A stretch of DNA of 64,000 nt from Leptodactylus fallax (Eukaryota; Chordata; Amphibia; Anura; Leptodactylidae). The notes under the pieces were generated by a model that was not told the origin of the DNA, did not search any database, and worked only from the letters and a program-made list of their open reading frames with translations. Location: NCBI GenBank assembly GCA_947044405.1, contig CAMRHE010000506.1, positions 1,112,001 to 1,176,000 of the forward strand, written 5' to 3'. Of the stretch, positions 44,455-53,510 are shown in pieces. Positions within the stretch are counted from its first letter, which is position 1; every line of letters starts with the position of its first letter. A program made the translations under genes and the position numbers.

Positions 44455-46209
44455 CTAAAGAAGCAAAAATAGCACAGAGTGTAATTCTCATTTTTTGTAA
44501 AAATGCTCTTATAGGGGTAGTTGACCCCTTACCTGAGGTATCAGAAGGTGACCGGATTGTCCAGGGGATGAAACAGGAAGGTGCTGCTCAAGCCACCCTG
44601 GCTCCACAAGAATAGCTATAGGTGGTGCAGAGCTAGTAGCCACACCTGAGCTCTAAGGGAGTCCAAAGACTGTTCTGCCATATAAGTGACCAGTAGTGTA
44701 AATAGTACATGGTGGGTGGGAGCCCTGTCACAAATATTGCATTTGGGCCGAAGTGCTTCAAGTGACACCTCTATGACTACTGGAGGATGTGAGCAGGTTG
44801 CTCAGTAAAGGCCGCCAAACCCATCAATTTCAACATGATTGGTTGACTATTTTATGCATATTTGAGTCTTCAAACTCTTGCCCAACAGAGTATGTCAGGT
44901 AAAAAGGGTCAGGCATGCTGCATTTAAAAACTTAGTCCTTTAGTACTCAGAAGTGATAAGTCTCCTCTAGAGGTTTCTAGCATCGGCTTACTCCCCTCTC
45001 GCCGCTGACAACAAATGCATATTTGGCAGAACTGAGGGTGTACGTGTGATGACAGCTTATACTTTCATTGACTTCAGGCTGGGAGAATTTAGACTTCTGG
45101 TTGGTATGTGAATCAGCAGGTCAGTCTGCTAGTCACATGACCAGCCAAGGGACTCATTTAGAGGCTGAATAAAGTGAACTGTGCATCCATTGTGTGACTG
45201 CATTGTTCACTTTACATTAGTATGCCCTATACTATAGGGCTAGAGGATATAAACAAGGGCTAATAATAAATAAATCACAAAAAAATCGTGGACCATGTAA
45301 AAAACTCAAAAATCCAAAAGACATGACCACCAAATAATAAAACAATCTCATTTTATTAACACAAATAATCAAAAGACATACATAAATGAGGGAATAAATA
45401 ATGGAGATACCATTATTTATTCCCTCATTTATGTATGTCTTTTGATTATTTGTGTTAATAAAATGAGATTGTTTTATTATTTGGTGGTCATGTCTATAGG
45501 GCTAGAGGATAAAACCTGTCTCTGGAGTGGGGCTTTATATTAATTACATTAAATTATATAATTTAATATAACTAAATTATTAAAGGGAAAGAAAAAATAA
45601 AAGATACTGGCTATGGTTTTGCAATAAAAACCCAAGTTGGCGGCGGCTGCTGCGCAAACAGAGCTTTTAGTTACAACATAAAAAGAGAAAACGTGTCCCC
45701 TTATTGTGTGTTCACACAGTGTCCCTTTAGAATCTGTGGCAGAAAGCCAAGGCTGAGCCTTCAGTTTCTGTCAATTATTTGCACACACGATTCGCCTAAT
45801 CATATTGAGGATAAGCGCTTATGTTTCAGCAGTCTTTTTTCCACAAAAACTGAGGAAACATGGAGCGTGCTGAAAATAAGAAGAGTCCATCACTGCTTTC
45901 TATTCAAAACAATTGGTGACAGAATAGGGCTGGTTTCTGAATAGAGTTTTGAGGCAGAAACCACTTCAAAACCCTATCTGAAAGCCACGGTGTGAATATA
46001 CAGGTCTAGAAAAAAGTGTCTGCTCCACATGCAACACCAGACATAGCCCATGGATAGACATGACTCTTCTTATGGAATCGACCAGAAAAGAGTAGACCCC
46101 TTTTTCTAGTCCTAGACAACCACTTTATAAAAGAAAAAAAAAATTGCCATGGACATTCAGTTCTGGAAAGAATGAAAGAATACATGGAGACATGAAGGGT
46201 CTACAGTAC
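44455..46209. other. FSIP1 intron 2
   Basis: 1.8-kb intron. It contains the hairpin insertion at 45250-45493. The remainder has only short ORFs. Confidence 0.6.
45250..45493. repeat. Perfect 86-bp-arm hairpin insertion with 18-bp direct repeats
   Basis: CTATAGGGCTAGAGGATA occurs at 45232-45249 and 45494-45511. Between them, arms at 45319-45404 and 45410-45495 are exact reverse complements around a 5-nt loop AGATA; the last two arm bases overlap the right direct repeat. The arm includes ATTTGTGTTAATAAAATGAG. A 69-bp unpaired AT-rich segment precedes the left arm. No coding capacity. Confidence 0.9.
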
Positions 46210-46366
46210 CTGGGTCTTCTGCTGGGCCGCTCATCTTATCGTGAGCTGTTTCCTGTAGTGTTTCAGTACTGATCCTTGTACAGTTCTGTGAGGTCTTCTT
46301 ATCATCAGGGTCTGACAGTTTGGGATAAGTCTCTTGTTCATCATGTGAAGTCATTGTACGATCCCA
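46210..46366 (-). CDS. fsip1: FSIP1 coding exon 2
   Basis: The donor is GACCCAG|GTACTGTA. The acceptor chosen is TCTTCTGATAAATAG at 46368-46367, the only AG that keeps the frame from exon 1 open. Its pyrimidine tract is weak, so this edge is the least certain. Length is 157 nt, phase 0 in and phase 1 out. The product reads WDRTMTSHDEQETYPKLSDP, then DDKKTSQNCTRISTETLQET and AHDKMSGPAEDP. This polar, acidic stretch fits the variable N-terminal third of FSIP1 (compare ENRRTSNDDKQES in mammals), but similarity alone would not identify it. Confidence 0.7.
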
Positions 46367-46794
46367 CTATTTATCAGAAGACATCTTAGCATTAATATGT
46401 GATGGCTCATCTTAATGCTATACCCCTTGTTGTGGGGGGGGGGGCACTTAGTGAACCATCCACCCAAAGTGTCCACCTTGACCTTAATGGTATCCTCATA
46501 TACAGCCTGACAGCAGTGACCAGCAGGTGAAATTATAACCAAATGTATGGACTCTGAAGTGTGCTGATGCTTAAAAATAAAAAAACTGCGACATGATGTA
46601 TAATGGCGGCAATGCTTCTAGAGAGAAATGTGAGGTCTCATAGGGGCAGAACACAAAGTGCCTATGGTTCCATACTACATCACAGGGCTCAGTATGCCGC
46701 CATTCGGGTACTGCGCACTTGGCTTTGCTGCATGCATGAGCTCTAATATTTGGAAGTAAAGTTGAGAGGCTTCAACTAAACCATCACATTTTAC
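46367..46794. other. FSIP1 intron 1 of the coding part
   Basis: 428-bp intron with a run of 10 G near 46435-46444. No other feature. Confidence 0.6.
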
Positions 46795-46990
46795 CTGCGC
46801 TATTCCCGGCTCTGGAGTCAACACTTCCAAAGAACACAGTGATGAGTTCACTTTTTGTTTATCCGCTTGGAATGAACTTAATAAGCGACTTCCAGGACGG
46901 GAACGAGACACCGTGGCAGGTCTGGAAATGTCATCCAAGCTTCCCTTCAAAATATCCATCTTCAGGAAGTTGAGGACTAATCGTTCTGAA
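46795..46990 (-). CDS. fsip1: FSIP1 coding exon 1 with start codon
   Basis: The acceptor is TTTTTATGTTTCAG, so this is not the transcript's first exon. 31 nt of 5' UTR precede the ATG at 46959. The donor is GCGCAG|GTAAAATG. The coding part is 165 nt, exactly 55 codons. The product begins MDILKGSLDDISRPATVSRS, continues RPGSR and contains SLEVLTPEPG. Mammalian FSIP1 begins [24 protein letters not shown]...SLEVLSTEPG, so start and frame are firmly supported. A 109-bp tandem array lies just upstream, in the intron separating this exon from the putative promoter. Confidence 0.95.
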
Positions 46991-47092
46991 CTGAAACATA
47001 AAAACATCTCAGATGAAGTCCAAGGCCAAAGCTTCAGATGCATACGACATCCTACCATCTCATACATATAGAAATCCCTACTGTCTGACACC

Positions 47093-47695
47093 TACATGAC
47101 CCCCACCATCTGAAACATACATGACCTGAACTATCTGATACTTATATAAGCCTTCACCATCTGATACATACCTAGCAGTAATCACCATCTGATATATACA
47201 TACCCACCATCCATCTTATGCATATATAACCCCCACCATCTGATACATACAGTACATGATGCCCTCTATCTGATACATACCTAGCAGTAACCATCATCTG
47301 ATATATACATACCCACCATCCATCTTATGCATATATAACCCCCACCATCTGATACATACAGTACATGATCCCCTCTATCTGATACATACCTAGCAGCAAC
47401 CATCATCTGATATATACATACCCACCATCCATCTTATGCATATATAACCCCCTCTATCTGATACATACATAGGCCTTCACCATCTCATACATACCTAGCA
47501 GCAACCACCATCTGATTTATACATACCCCTCATCATCTGACACATACCTATCAGTAACCATCATCTGATATATACAGTACGTAGCCCCCATCCCTCTGAT
47601 GCATACACACACTCCATCATCTAATACACCCATTTCCCACACCATCTGATACATACAGCGTTTGATACACACATAGCCTTCACCATCTCATCCAT
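47093..47695. repeat. Tandem array, 109-bp unit with CATCTGATACATAC core
   Basis: The marker CATACCTAGCAG recurs at 47167, 47276 and 47385, exactly 109 bp apart. Smaller units based on ACCATCTGATACATAC fill the rest, with decay rightward. A run of about 20 A follows at 47703. It sits in the first FSIP1 intron, 100 bp from exon 1. Confidence 0.85.
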
Positions 47696-47722
47696 ACAGC
47701 TGCAAAAAAAAAAAAAAAAAAA

Positions 47723-48204
47723 GTAAGTGAACCCTTTGATGTTTTCTGGATTTCTGCATTGATTACTAATAAAATGTAGTCTGGTTAACTAAGTCTCAAT
47801 AATAGACAGACACAATAACTAAACTTATAACACACAAATACATGTACTATCCATGGTTAGACAAATTGGGGGGGACTAGCATTTCCTCTGCCTTTTAATA
47901 CATCAGGCATAGCCCCTGCTTTCAAATCTGCTTTGAAAACAGCTCCAAATTCTGCCTCCCCTTCTAAGAGAAAAATATGCGTCTGCCTCCCACTGAGATG
48001 AATGTGAGGCAGATTGCAGATGGAATTTGGAGCTGATTAGGAGACAGAATCTGCCTCAAAATCAGCTCCAAATTCCTGTGTGATGATAAGGGATATCGTG
48101 TATATTATACAGGAGAATGTAAGGGCAGCCATCTATCACTACCATTGATGGACCTAAATCACCAAATCAACTACAGGATGGTAGGAAAAGCAGAAGCAGT
48201 GTGT
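47723..48204. other. Intron sequence, nothing recognised
   Basis: No supported feature. Confidence 0.5.
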
Positions 48205-48220
48205 ACTAGTATGACCAAGT

Positions 48221-48343
48221 TACTAGTAGTATAATGTTGTACCATGTTAGCCATAGAAAGTAGTGGAAGAGTGAAGAAATCAGGCGATACCGTTTAGATG
48301 CTAACTGATCCTCTAAGGTATCGCCTCATTTCTTCACTCTTCC
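48221..48343. repeat. Short hairpin insertion with 16-bp direct repeats
   Basis: ACTAGTATGACCAAGT flanks it at 48205-48220 and 48344-48359. Inside, AGTGGAAGAGTGAAGAAATC at 48262 begins a 30-bp arm whose complement is at 48317-48346, with one mismatch, around a 25-nt loop. The first 40 bp are unpaired. This is the third insertion in the window with this design. Confidence 0.8.
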
Positions 48344-48367
48344 ACTAGTATGACCAAGTCAGAGTCC

Positions 48368-48587
48368 TGAGGGGTTGTCAGGACCCCAATTGATTTTTCA
48401 TACTGTTGATGTATGCAGGCTCTCCAATTCAAGTATTAGATATGCGTGGCATACGCAAACGTCACTCCATACATATGGATGGACTCGGGACCCCCATTCT
48501 CGTGGTCAATGGGGGTTCAGATGTTTGGTCCCAACCAATTCAGCTGCTGGATGATGGTAAGTTTCATTCATAGAACAACCCCTTTAA
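48368..48587. repeat. TTAA MITE (T2-like), shortened
   Basis: Left GAGGGGTTGTCAGGACCCC, right ATAGAACAACCCCTTTAA. The left TTAA is lost. A run of 13 G lies nearby at 48838-48850. Confidence 0.55.
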
Positions 48588-49014
48588 GGACAAGCCATAA
48601 CTTTTTCGGTTGATGTGGCCATATGAGGGCCAGTCCATCTGTTGAGCCACTTAGATGCTAACTTGACAAGATGAGAGCTATCTCCAATCCCAACCATGTC
48701 ACTGGAACCCCAATTCCACCTAGATTTCTGCAGTGAGCGCAGGCACATCTGCTGTGCCCCCATGATGACAATGACCTATATGTACAGCATTCTGCAGCAA
48801 CTAAGCCCTACAGATGGTAAATATCACTTTGTGTAAAGGGGGGGGGGGGGTTGAAATAAAAAACAGAAGCATTGTTACACACTATAAGAAAACCTTGTGT
48901 AGTGTGATCCAACAGTCGCACATCTAACCACAGTGACATATTCATCGTAGATGGAGAGATCTGTGTACAGCCCTGCACTTCCATCTGTTCTGTATTTCTT
49001 GTCTAGATAGACAA
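48588..49014. other. Intron sequence with a G run
   Basis: A run of 13 G at 48838-48850. Nothing else supported. Confidence 0.5.
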
Positions 49015-49530
49015 ACTATATGGACAAGAGTATTGGCGCACCTACACATTAAACCTACAGCAGCTGTTATGACATCCCATTCTAAATCCATAGGCATTAA
49101 TATGGAGTTGGTCCCCACTTTGCAGATGAAGCGGCTTCTACTCTTCAGGGAAGATTTGCTATAAGATTTTAGAGTCTTCAGGAATTTTGCCCATCCAGAA
49201 GAACATTTGTGAGGTCAGACACTGACCAAAGGTGTTTGGTGGCATTGGGTCCACACCAAACTCACCAACCATGACTTTATGGACCTTTATTTGTGCACTG
49301 GGATACAGTCACGCTGGAACACAAAAGGACCATACCCTAAAATGTTCCTTCAAAGTTGGGAGCCTCGAATTGTCCAAAATGTCTTGGTATGATGAAGCAT
49401 TAAGATTTCCCTTCACTGAACGCCTAGGCCAAGCCCAGAGTCCAGTGTGCATTGTGCTTTACACCTCTCCACCTGACGCTTGGCATTGTGATTGGTGACA
49501 TAAGGCTTGCATGCAGCTACTCGGCTTGGG
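49015..49530 (-). pseudogene. Decayed, internally deleted Tc1 remnant
   Basis: The left end ACTATATGGACAAGAGTATT resembles a Tc1 terminal repeat. On the minus strand the C-terminal and central pieces of a transposase can be followed: the segment around CACTGGGATACAGTCACG is the remains of the second catalytic Asp region (degraded QHD/VHK), and TTGTCCAAAATGTCTTGGTA matches the ILDN block. Large internal parts and the right end are missing. Same family as the remnant at 14050-14770. Confidence 0.75.
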
Positions 49531-49605
49531 AGGGCTAGAAAATGAAAAGGCACCCATACTGACCTGCACTCTCAGCACTGGGCGCTATCACCACCGCCAC
49601 TCTGT

Positions 49606-49645
49606 GTGTGTGTATATGTATGTATGTATGTATGTATGTGTATAC
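49606..49645. repeat. TG/TGTA microsatellite
   Basis: TGTGTGTGTG then repeated TATG/TGTA units. Overlapping open frames derive from it. Confidence 0.85.
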
Positions 49646-49740
49646 AGCGTTGACAGAACTGCTGCGGCCATTCACGGCTATCAGAAGTATACAGTCACTG
49701 CTGCAGCCGCTCTGTATACAGATACAATAGAGATAGACAG

Positions 49741-49970
49741 ATTTAGGCTGAGGCCCCACATTGCGGAAACGCAGCTTTTTTTTTGTTGCAGATTTCGCTG
49801 CGGTTTTTTGAGCCAAAGCCAAGAATGGTTACAAAAGGAATGGGAGATATATAGGAAGTTGTTATACTGCTACCTTCTGCTCAATCCACTCCTGGCTTTG
49901 GCTCAAAAAAACGCAGCAAAATCTGCAACAAAAAAAGCTGCGTTTCCGCAATGTGGGGCCGTAGCCTTAG
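49741..49970. repeat. Foldback MITE, F1 family, copy d (best preserved)
   Basis: Opens ATTTAGGCTGAGGCCCCACA, closes ATGTGGGGCCGTAGCCTTAG. The arms pair almost completely through GCGGAAACGCAGC and GAGCCAAAGCCA. The 154-codon frame at 49511-49975 reads through it and is not a gene. Confidence 0.85.
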
Positions 49971-50439
49971 GGTGAGGCCACATGTTTTGGAAAGGCCGTG
50001 TTTTTGTCTGCTGCAGAAACAAAAACTCAGCATTTTACAGTCCCAGCAAAGCTTCACTTAATCTCATCCACACAACGCCGCAATATCAATAACATCCGCT
50101 ATTCAGAAAAACACTATTTCATAGGCAGAAACACTGCGAGGTTTTTTAGCTGTGTCTTGCTATGTCTGTCCTTAACCCAATAGACAGACAGACAAACAAC
50201 CAAGATGGCCATCATTAGTACTAAGCTTTCCCAGGCACCTGAAGAGCCTGTTTGCCTGGACATGCACTTATAGTGGTTTGCTATCAGGGGCATAGGAAAG
50301 CTGGGTGACGCTGAGAACCCTTACACCAGGCGCAGTAGTGGTTACAATCATTGTCACCCAGCTTTCCCACAGTAAGAAAACCCTTACACAGCAATCCTAT
50401 GAAATCTATTGGAATCCCACTAGACTACACAAATCTTCT
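49971..50439. other. Region just downstream of the putative FSIP1 promoter
   Basis: May contain the non-coding first exon of FSIP1 (minus strand), but no donor was convincing enough to call. Confidence 0.35.
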
Positions 50440-50680
50440 ATTCGGGGTGTCGGCTAATCCTGGGACTTGTAGTTCCACTGCAGCCTAACCGAGCATGTGC
50501 TTATTGCAGCGCCATTACCAGGACAGCGCAGGACCTTCCTTTCAGCGATCCCGGCTCTTCGCCATAGACGTGTTAGCAGCGTCCACTGTTGCTAGGTTAC
50601 CATCTCCCTCCTCGTCAACACGAGACCACGTGATCCCCTACAGCGGCCGATGAGGCTCAAGACTCTGAACCGCGCTTCCA
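50440..50680 (-). promoter_or_regulatory. fsip1: Putative FSIP1 promoter with X-box, E-box and ZNF143-like motif
   Basis: This block is richer in CG dinucleotides than its surroundings and lies 3.5 kb upstream of the exon carrying the FSIP1 start codon. On the minus strand it contains GTAACCTAGCAAC (50600-50588), a full match to the RFX X-box GTNRCC-N-RGYAAC. CACGTG lies at 50627-50632, and ACTACAAGTCCC (50473-50462) matches ACTAYRNNNCCC of ZNF143. RFX factors drive ciliary and sperm-flagellum genes, which fits FSIP1. Promoter activity and the transcription start are inferred, not shown. Confidence 0.55.
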
Positions 50681-51182
50681 TACCATAATAGAACTAGTAA
50701 ATGAACTCCCTGTAGAATATCAGCGTCTTATGGTTGTCATTGGTACTTGCCATAATGTAATGGTAGAGACCTGCAGACTGTAGTCTAATGTATCCTGTGG
50801 TAACAGTAATACAAAGTCCTTGTCCATGCTACTGTACTGAGTCTTATATATGATATGTCTGCTGGCCCTCAAATAATCCAGGGTTCAGGGTATAGTAATA
50901 ATGGAAAATTTAGTTCAGCTTGGAAAACCATTGACAATCCAACTAATATAAAGAAAACCCTAAAAATCAACTGACCCATCTCAGACACTGTTCACACCTG
51001 CCACCAATACATATTCTGTTGTAATTGCAGGGAAAAATTAGCAAATCAGTCTGTTCAGGATGGAAACCCAATTCTACTCCGTGGAATCCATTGGTTGTGT
51101 GACATGACAATTCCACCTCTCCGCCATATTTGTTTTTATGTTTCTATGACGGAACATTTAAACACAAATGCAAACACAGCCT
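50681..51182. other. Upstream of FSIP1, nothing recognised
   Basis: No supported feature. Confidence 0.5.
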
Positions 51183-51883
51183 AAGGCTACGTTCACACTA
51201 CTGCTATTAGTGTCCGTTGCTGTCATCCGTCACGGATGACAGCAACGGACATTAACCCCTTCCAGGAATATTTCAAACCCAATAACTTTGTAATCTTTCC
51301 GCTCTCAGAGCCATATGAGGGCTTAATGTTTGCGGGACAAATTGTTCTTCGTAATGGTGCCATTTATTATTCTGTACAATGTACTGGGAAGCTGGAAAAA
51401 AATTCAGAATGGGGTGGATTTGAAGAAAAAGTGCATTTGTGCGACTTTCTTACAGGTTTCATTTTTACTGTGTTCACTCTGCAGCCAAAATGACATGTCA
51501 CCTGTATTCTATGTTTCGGTACATTTCTGGGCATACCAAATTAGTTTTATTTATATTTTAACCCCTTAACTCCTTTTTATATTGCCGTGTACAAAGGGCA
51601 TCTTTTCTTAGCGGGACCAGGTATACTTTTTAGTTATACCATTTTGGGGAATGTCTATTGCTTTGATCACTTTTTATAAAAATTTTTATCAGTGTTGAAA
51701 CAGCAAGAACAAAAAAATGTCGGTTCGGCACTTTTGATTTTTTTTTTCCGCTACGGCGGAACCTAAGGGTTATTGGTAGGCCCACTTGCTGCCATAGCAA
51801 CTCATCGGAATCCTTGCAATCACGTTAACATTTTCTGACGGATGCTAGAAATGGCCACTAACAACAGTAATGTGGACACCCCC
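51183..51883. repeat. GTCCGTT-family MITE, long member
   Basis: Left AAGGCTACGTTCACACTACT, followed by a perfect hairpin with 20-bp arms (51211-51230 and 51232-51251, TGTCCGTTGCTGTCATCCGT). Right end AACAGTAATGTGGACACCCC. The middle has AT-rich sequence of no clear origin. Its right end abuts the F2 element at TTAA 51884. Confidence 0.55.
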
Positions 51884-52244
51884 TTAAGGCTAAGGCCCCA
51901 CGTTGCGTCCCGCAGAAAAAAAAGCGCTGCGGGAGAAACTGTAGCAGGATCACATCGCGGTTCTTCCCGCAGCGCTTTAGACAGAAAGTTTGTAGAGTTT
52001 TCCTCTGCGGACTTTCTGTTTCAATTATACCTATGGGGAAACCGTCGGCGTTTCCATAGGTATAATTGACATGCTGCAATTTCCAAAACCGTGCTAGTTT
52101 TGGAAATCACTGCGTGTCCACAGCGCGTTTTTTTTTCCGCAAAGTGGGCACTTTGCTCTGACTGTGAAACGCCGCGATTTTTTCCGCGGCGCTTCCACCA
52201 CGGGCGAATCGCAGCGTTTACTCCACGTGGCGCTTTAGCCTTAG
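51884..52244. repeat. Foldback MITE, F2 family, fullest copy
   Basis: TTAAGGCTAAGGCCCCACGT opens and ACGTGGCGCTTTAGCCTTAG closes. The centre folds as ATTATACCTATGGGGAAACC against GGCGTTTCCATAGGTATAAT. Several GCGCTGCGGG/CCCGCAGCGC hairpins lie in the arms. No coding capacity. Confidence 0.8.
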
Positions 52245-52369
52245 GTACATTCCACTTATTGATCACTTTTTATTTAATTTTTTGGGAGGAAAGATTACCA
52301 AAAACAGCAATTTGTGTGTTGTTATTTTAAATTTATTTTCTTAGAGGGCTTTGCTAATATCCGTCAGAA

Positions 52370-52640
52370 AATGTTAACAATGGACACAAACAGAACTGTC
52401 AAAAATCAGTTAAAAATCCCATTGATTGCAATGGGATTTGATCTGTTGTCCATTAGTGTCCGTTTTCACCACATCCGTCACAGGTCCGTTATTTTGGCAG
52501 ACATAAATAACGCAGGGTGCAGTACTTTTGGGTTGGATGTTATGTGTCCCTTATTTTTTTAACATTGTTTATGGCTAATAGACGGTAAAGGACGGTCGTC
52601 AATTATACTGCCCGTTATTACTGTCCGTTTTTTCTGCGCA
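52370..52640. repeat. GTCCGTT-family MITE fragment
   Basis: Contains TCCCATTGATTGCAATGGGA (52418-52437), TAGTGTCCGTTTTCACC and ACTGTCCGTTTTTTCTGCGC. Shares the TGCGCATGCTCAG region with 34350. Ends not resolved. Confidence 0.55.
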
Positions 52641-52689
52641 TGCTCAGAAAGCAGAACAAAAAAAATTAACAAAAAGACGGACTGCTGCT

Positions 52690-52888
52690 TCTGCTATACC
52701 TATGGGGAAACCGCCAGAGTTTCCATAGGTATAACTGACATGCTGCGATTTCCAAAACCGCAACGTTTTTGGAAATTGCAGCATTTCCGTTTCATGTAGT
52801 TTTCTGCAATGTGTGGATGGGATTTGCAATGACTGTAAAGCGCCACAGTTTTTGCCGCAGTATTTACACCACGTGGGGCCACGGCCTG
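52690..52888. repeat. F2 half element
   Basis: CTATACCTATGGGGAAACCG with AGTTTCCATAGGTATAACTG forms the fold. The right part ends TACACCACGTGGGGCCACGG. One terminal arm is missing. Confidence 0.7.
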
Positions 52889-52950
52889 AAACAGTTTTTC
52901 TTTTAGCCAATATAAGATAGCTGCGCCATAGGCTTGTTTCTAATGGTACA

Positions 52951-52964
52951 GCGCCATCTGCTGG
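52951..52964 (-). promoter_or_regulatory. CTCF-core-like match
   Basis: The minus strand reads CCAGCAGATGGCGC, a full fit to CCASYAGRKGGCRS, about 2.3 kb upstream of the putative FSIP1 promoter. A short motif; binding is unproven. Confidence 0.35.
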
Positions 52965-53191
52965 ATGCAAACTGATCTAACAAAAAAAGTAGAAAAAAAA
53001 TGACCAGACAAGTGCTACATACCTGTAGAATAGCATGGCACAGCACGCTCCTGAAAACTTTGTAAAAGATGTAACAGATTTCATTGACTTTATTAATTTT
53101 ATCCTGCTCTCTGTCTCCCCCTGCTGGCTATTTTTCTATAATATACAGTATGTCTTCAGCTGTGATTTCTCTGTCTTTCATAATATCATTT

Positions 53192-53193
<2 letters not shown>

Positions 53194-53224
<31 letters not shown>
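53194..53224. repeat. (AT)n microsatellite
   Basis: An uninterrupted TA run of about 30 bp. Confidence 0.9.
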
Positions 53225-53227
<3 letters not shown>

Positions 53228-53510
53228 ATATCTATGAAGACAATTGTGTGTTAACCCTGAGTCCACAATGGTAGCCCTCTATTATAGAACATCCGGAGTT
53301 CCGCAAAGCTGTCCTAGGGAAATAAGCTTACCATAGGGAATCATTACAAACAGTGTATTAAAGGCAATATTGTATTTATGAAGGGTTTAGTCCTACTACA
53401 GAAGACAGGAAAAGAATGGGGGGGATATTTGTTATAGTTTCCACACCTGTTGTGTGGTGTAAAAAAAAAAAGTCATAAACCTCGGCTTTGCAACTTCTTA
53501 AATGCAACTA
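53225..53510. other. Spacer, nothing recognised
   Basis: No supported feature before the Tc1 element. Confidence 0.5.

Noticed and set aside
30950..47700. Regularly spaced repeats as possible CRISPR arrays
   Set aside because: The units are contiguous minisatellites without unique spacers, in a vertebrate genome.
49511..49975. 154-codon plus-strand open frame
   Set aside because: It is made of a TG/TGTA microsatellite and an F1 foldback element.
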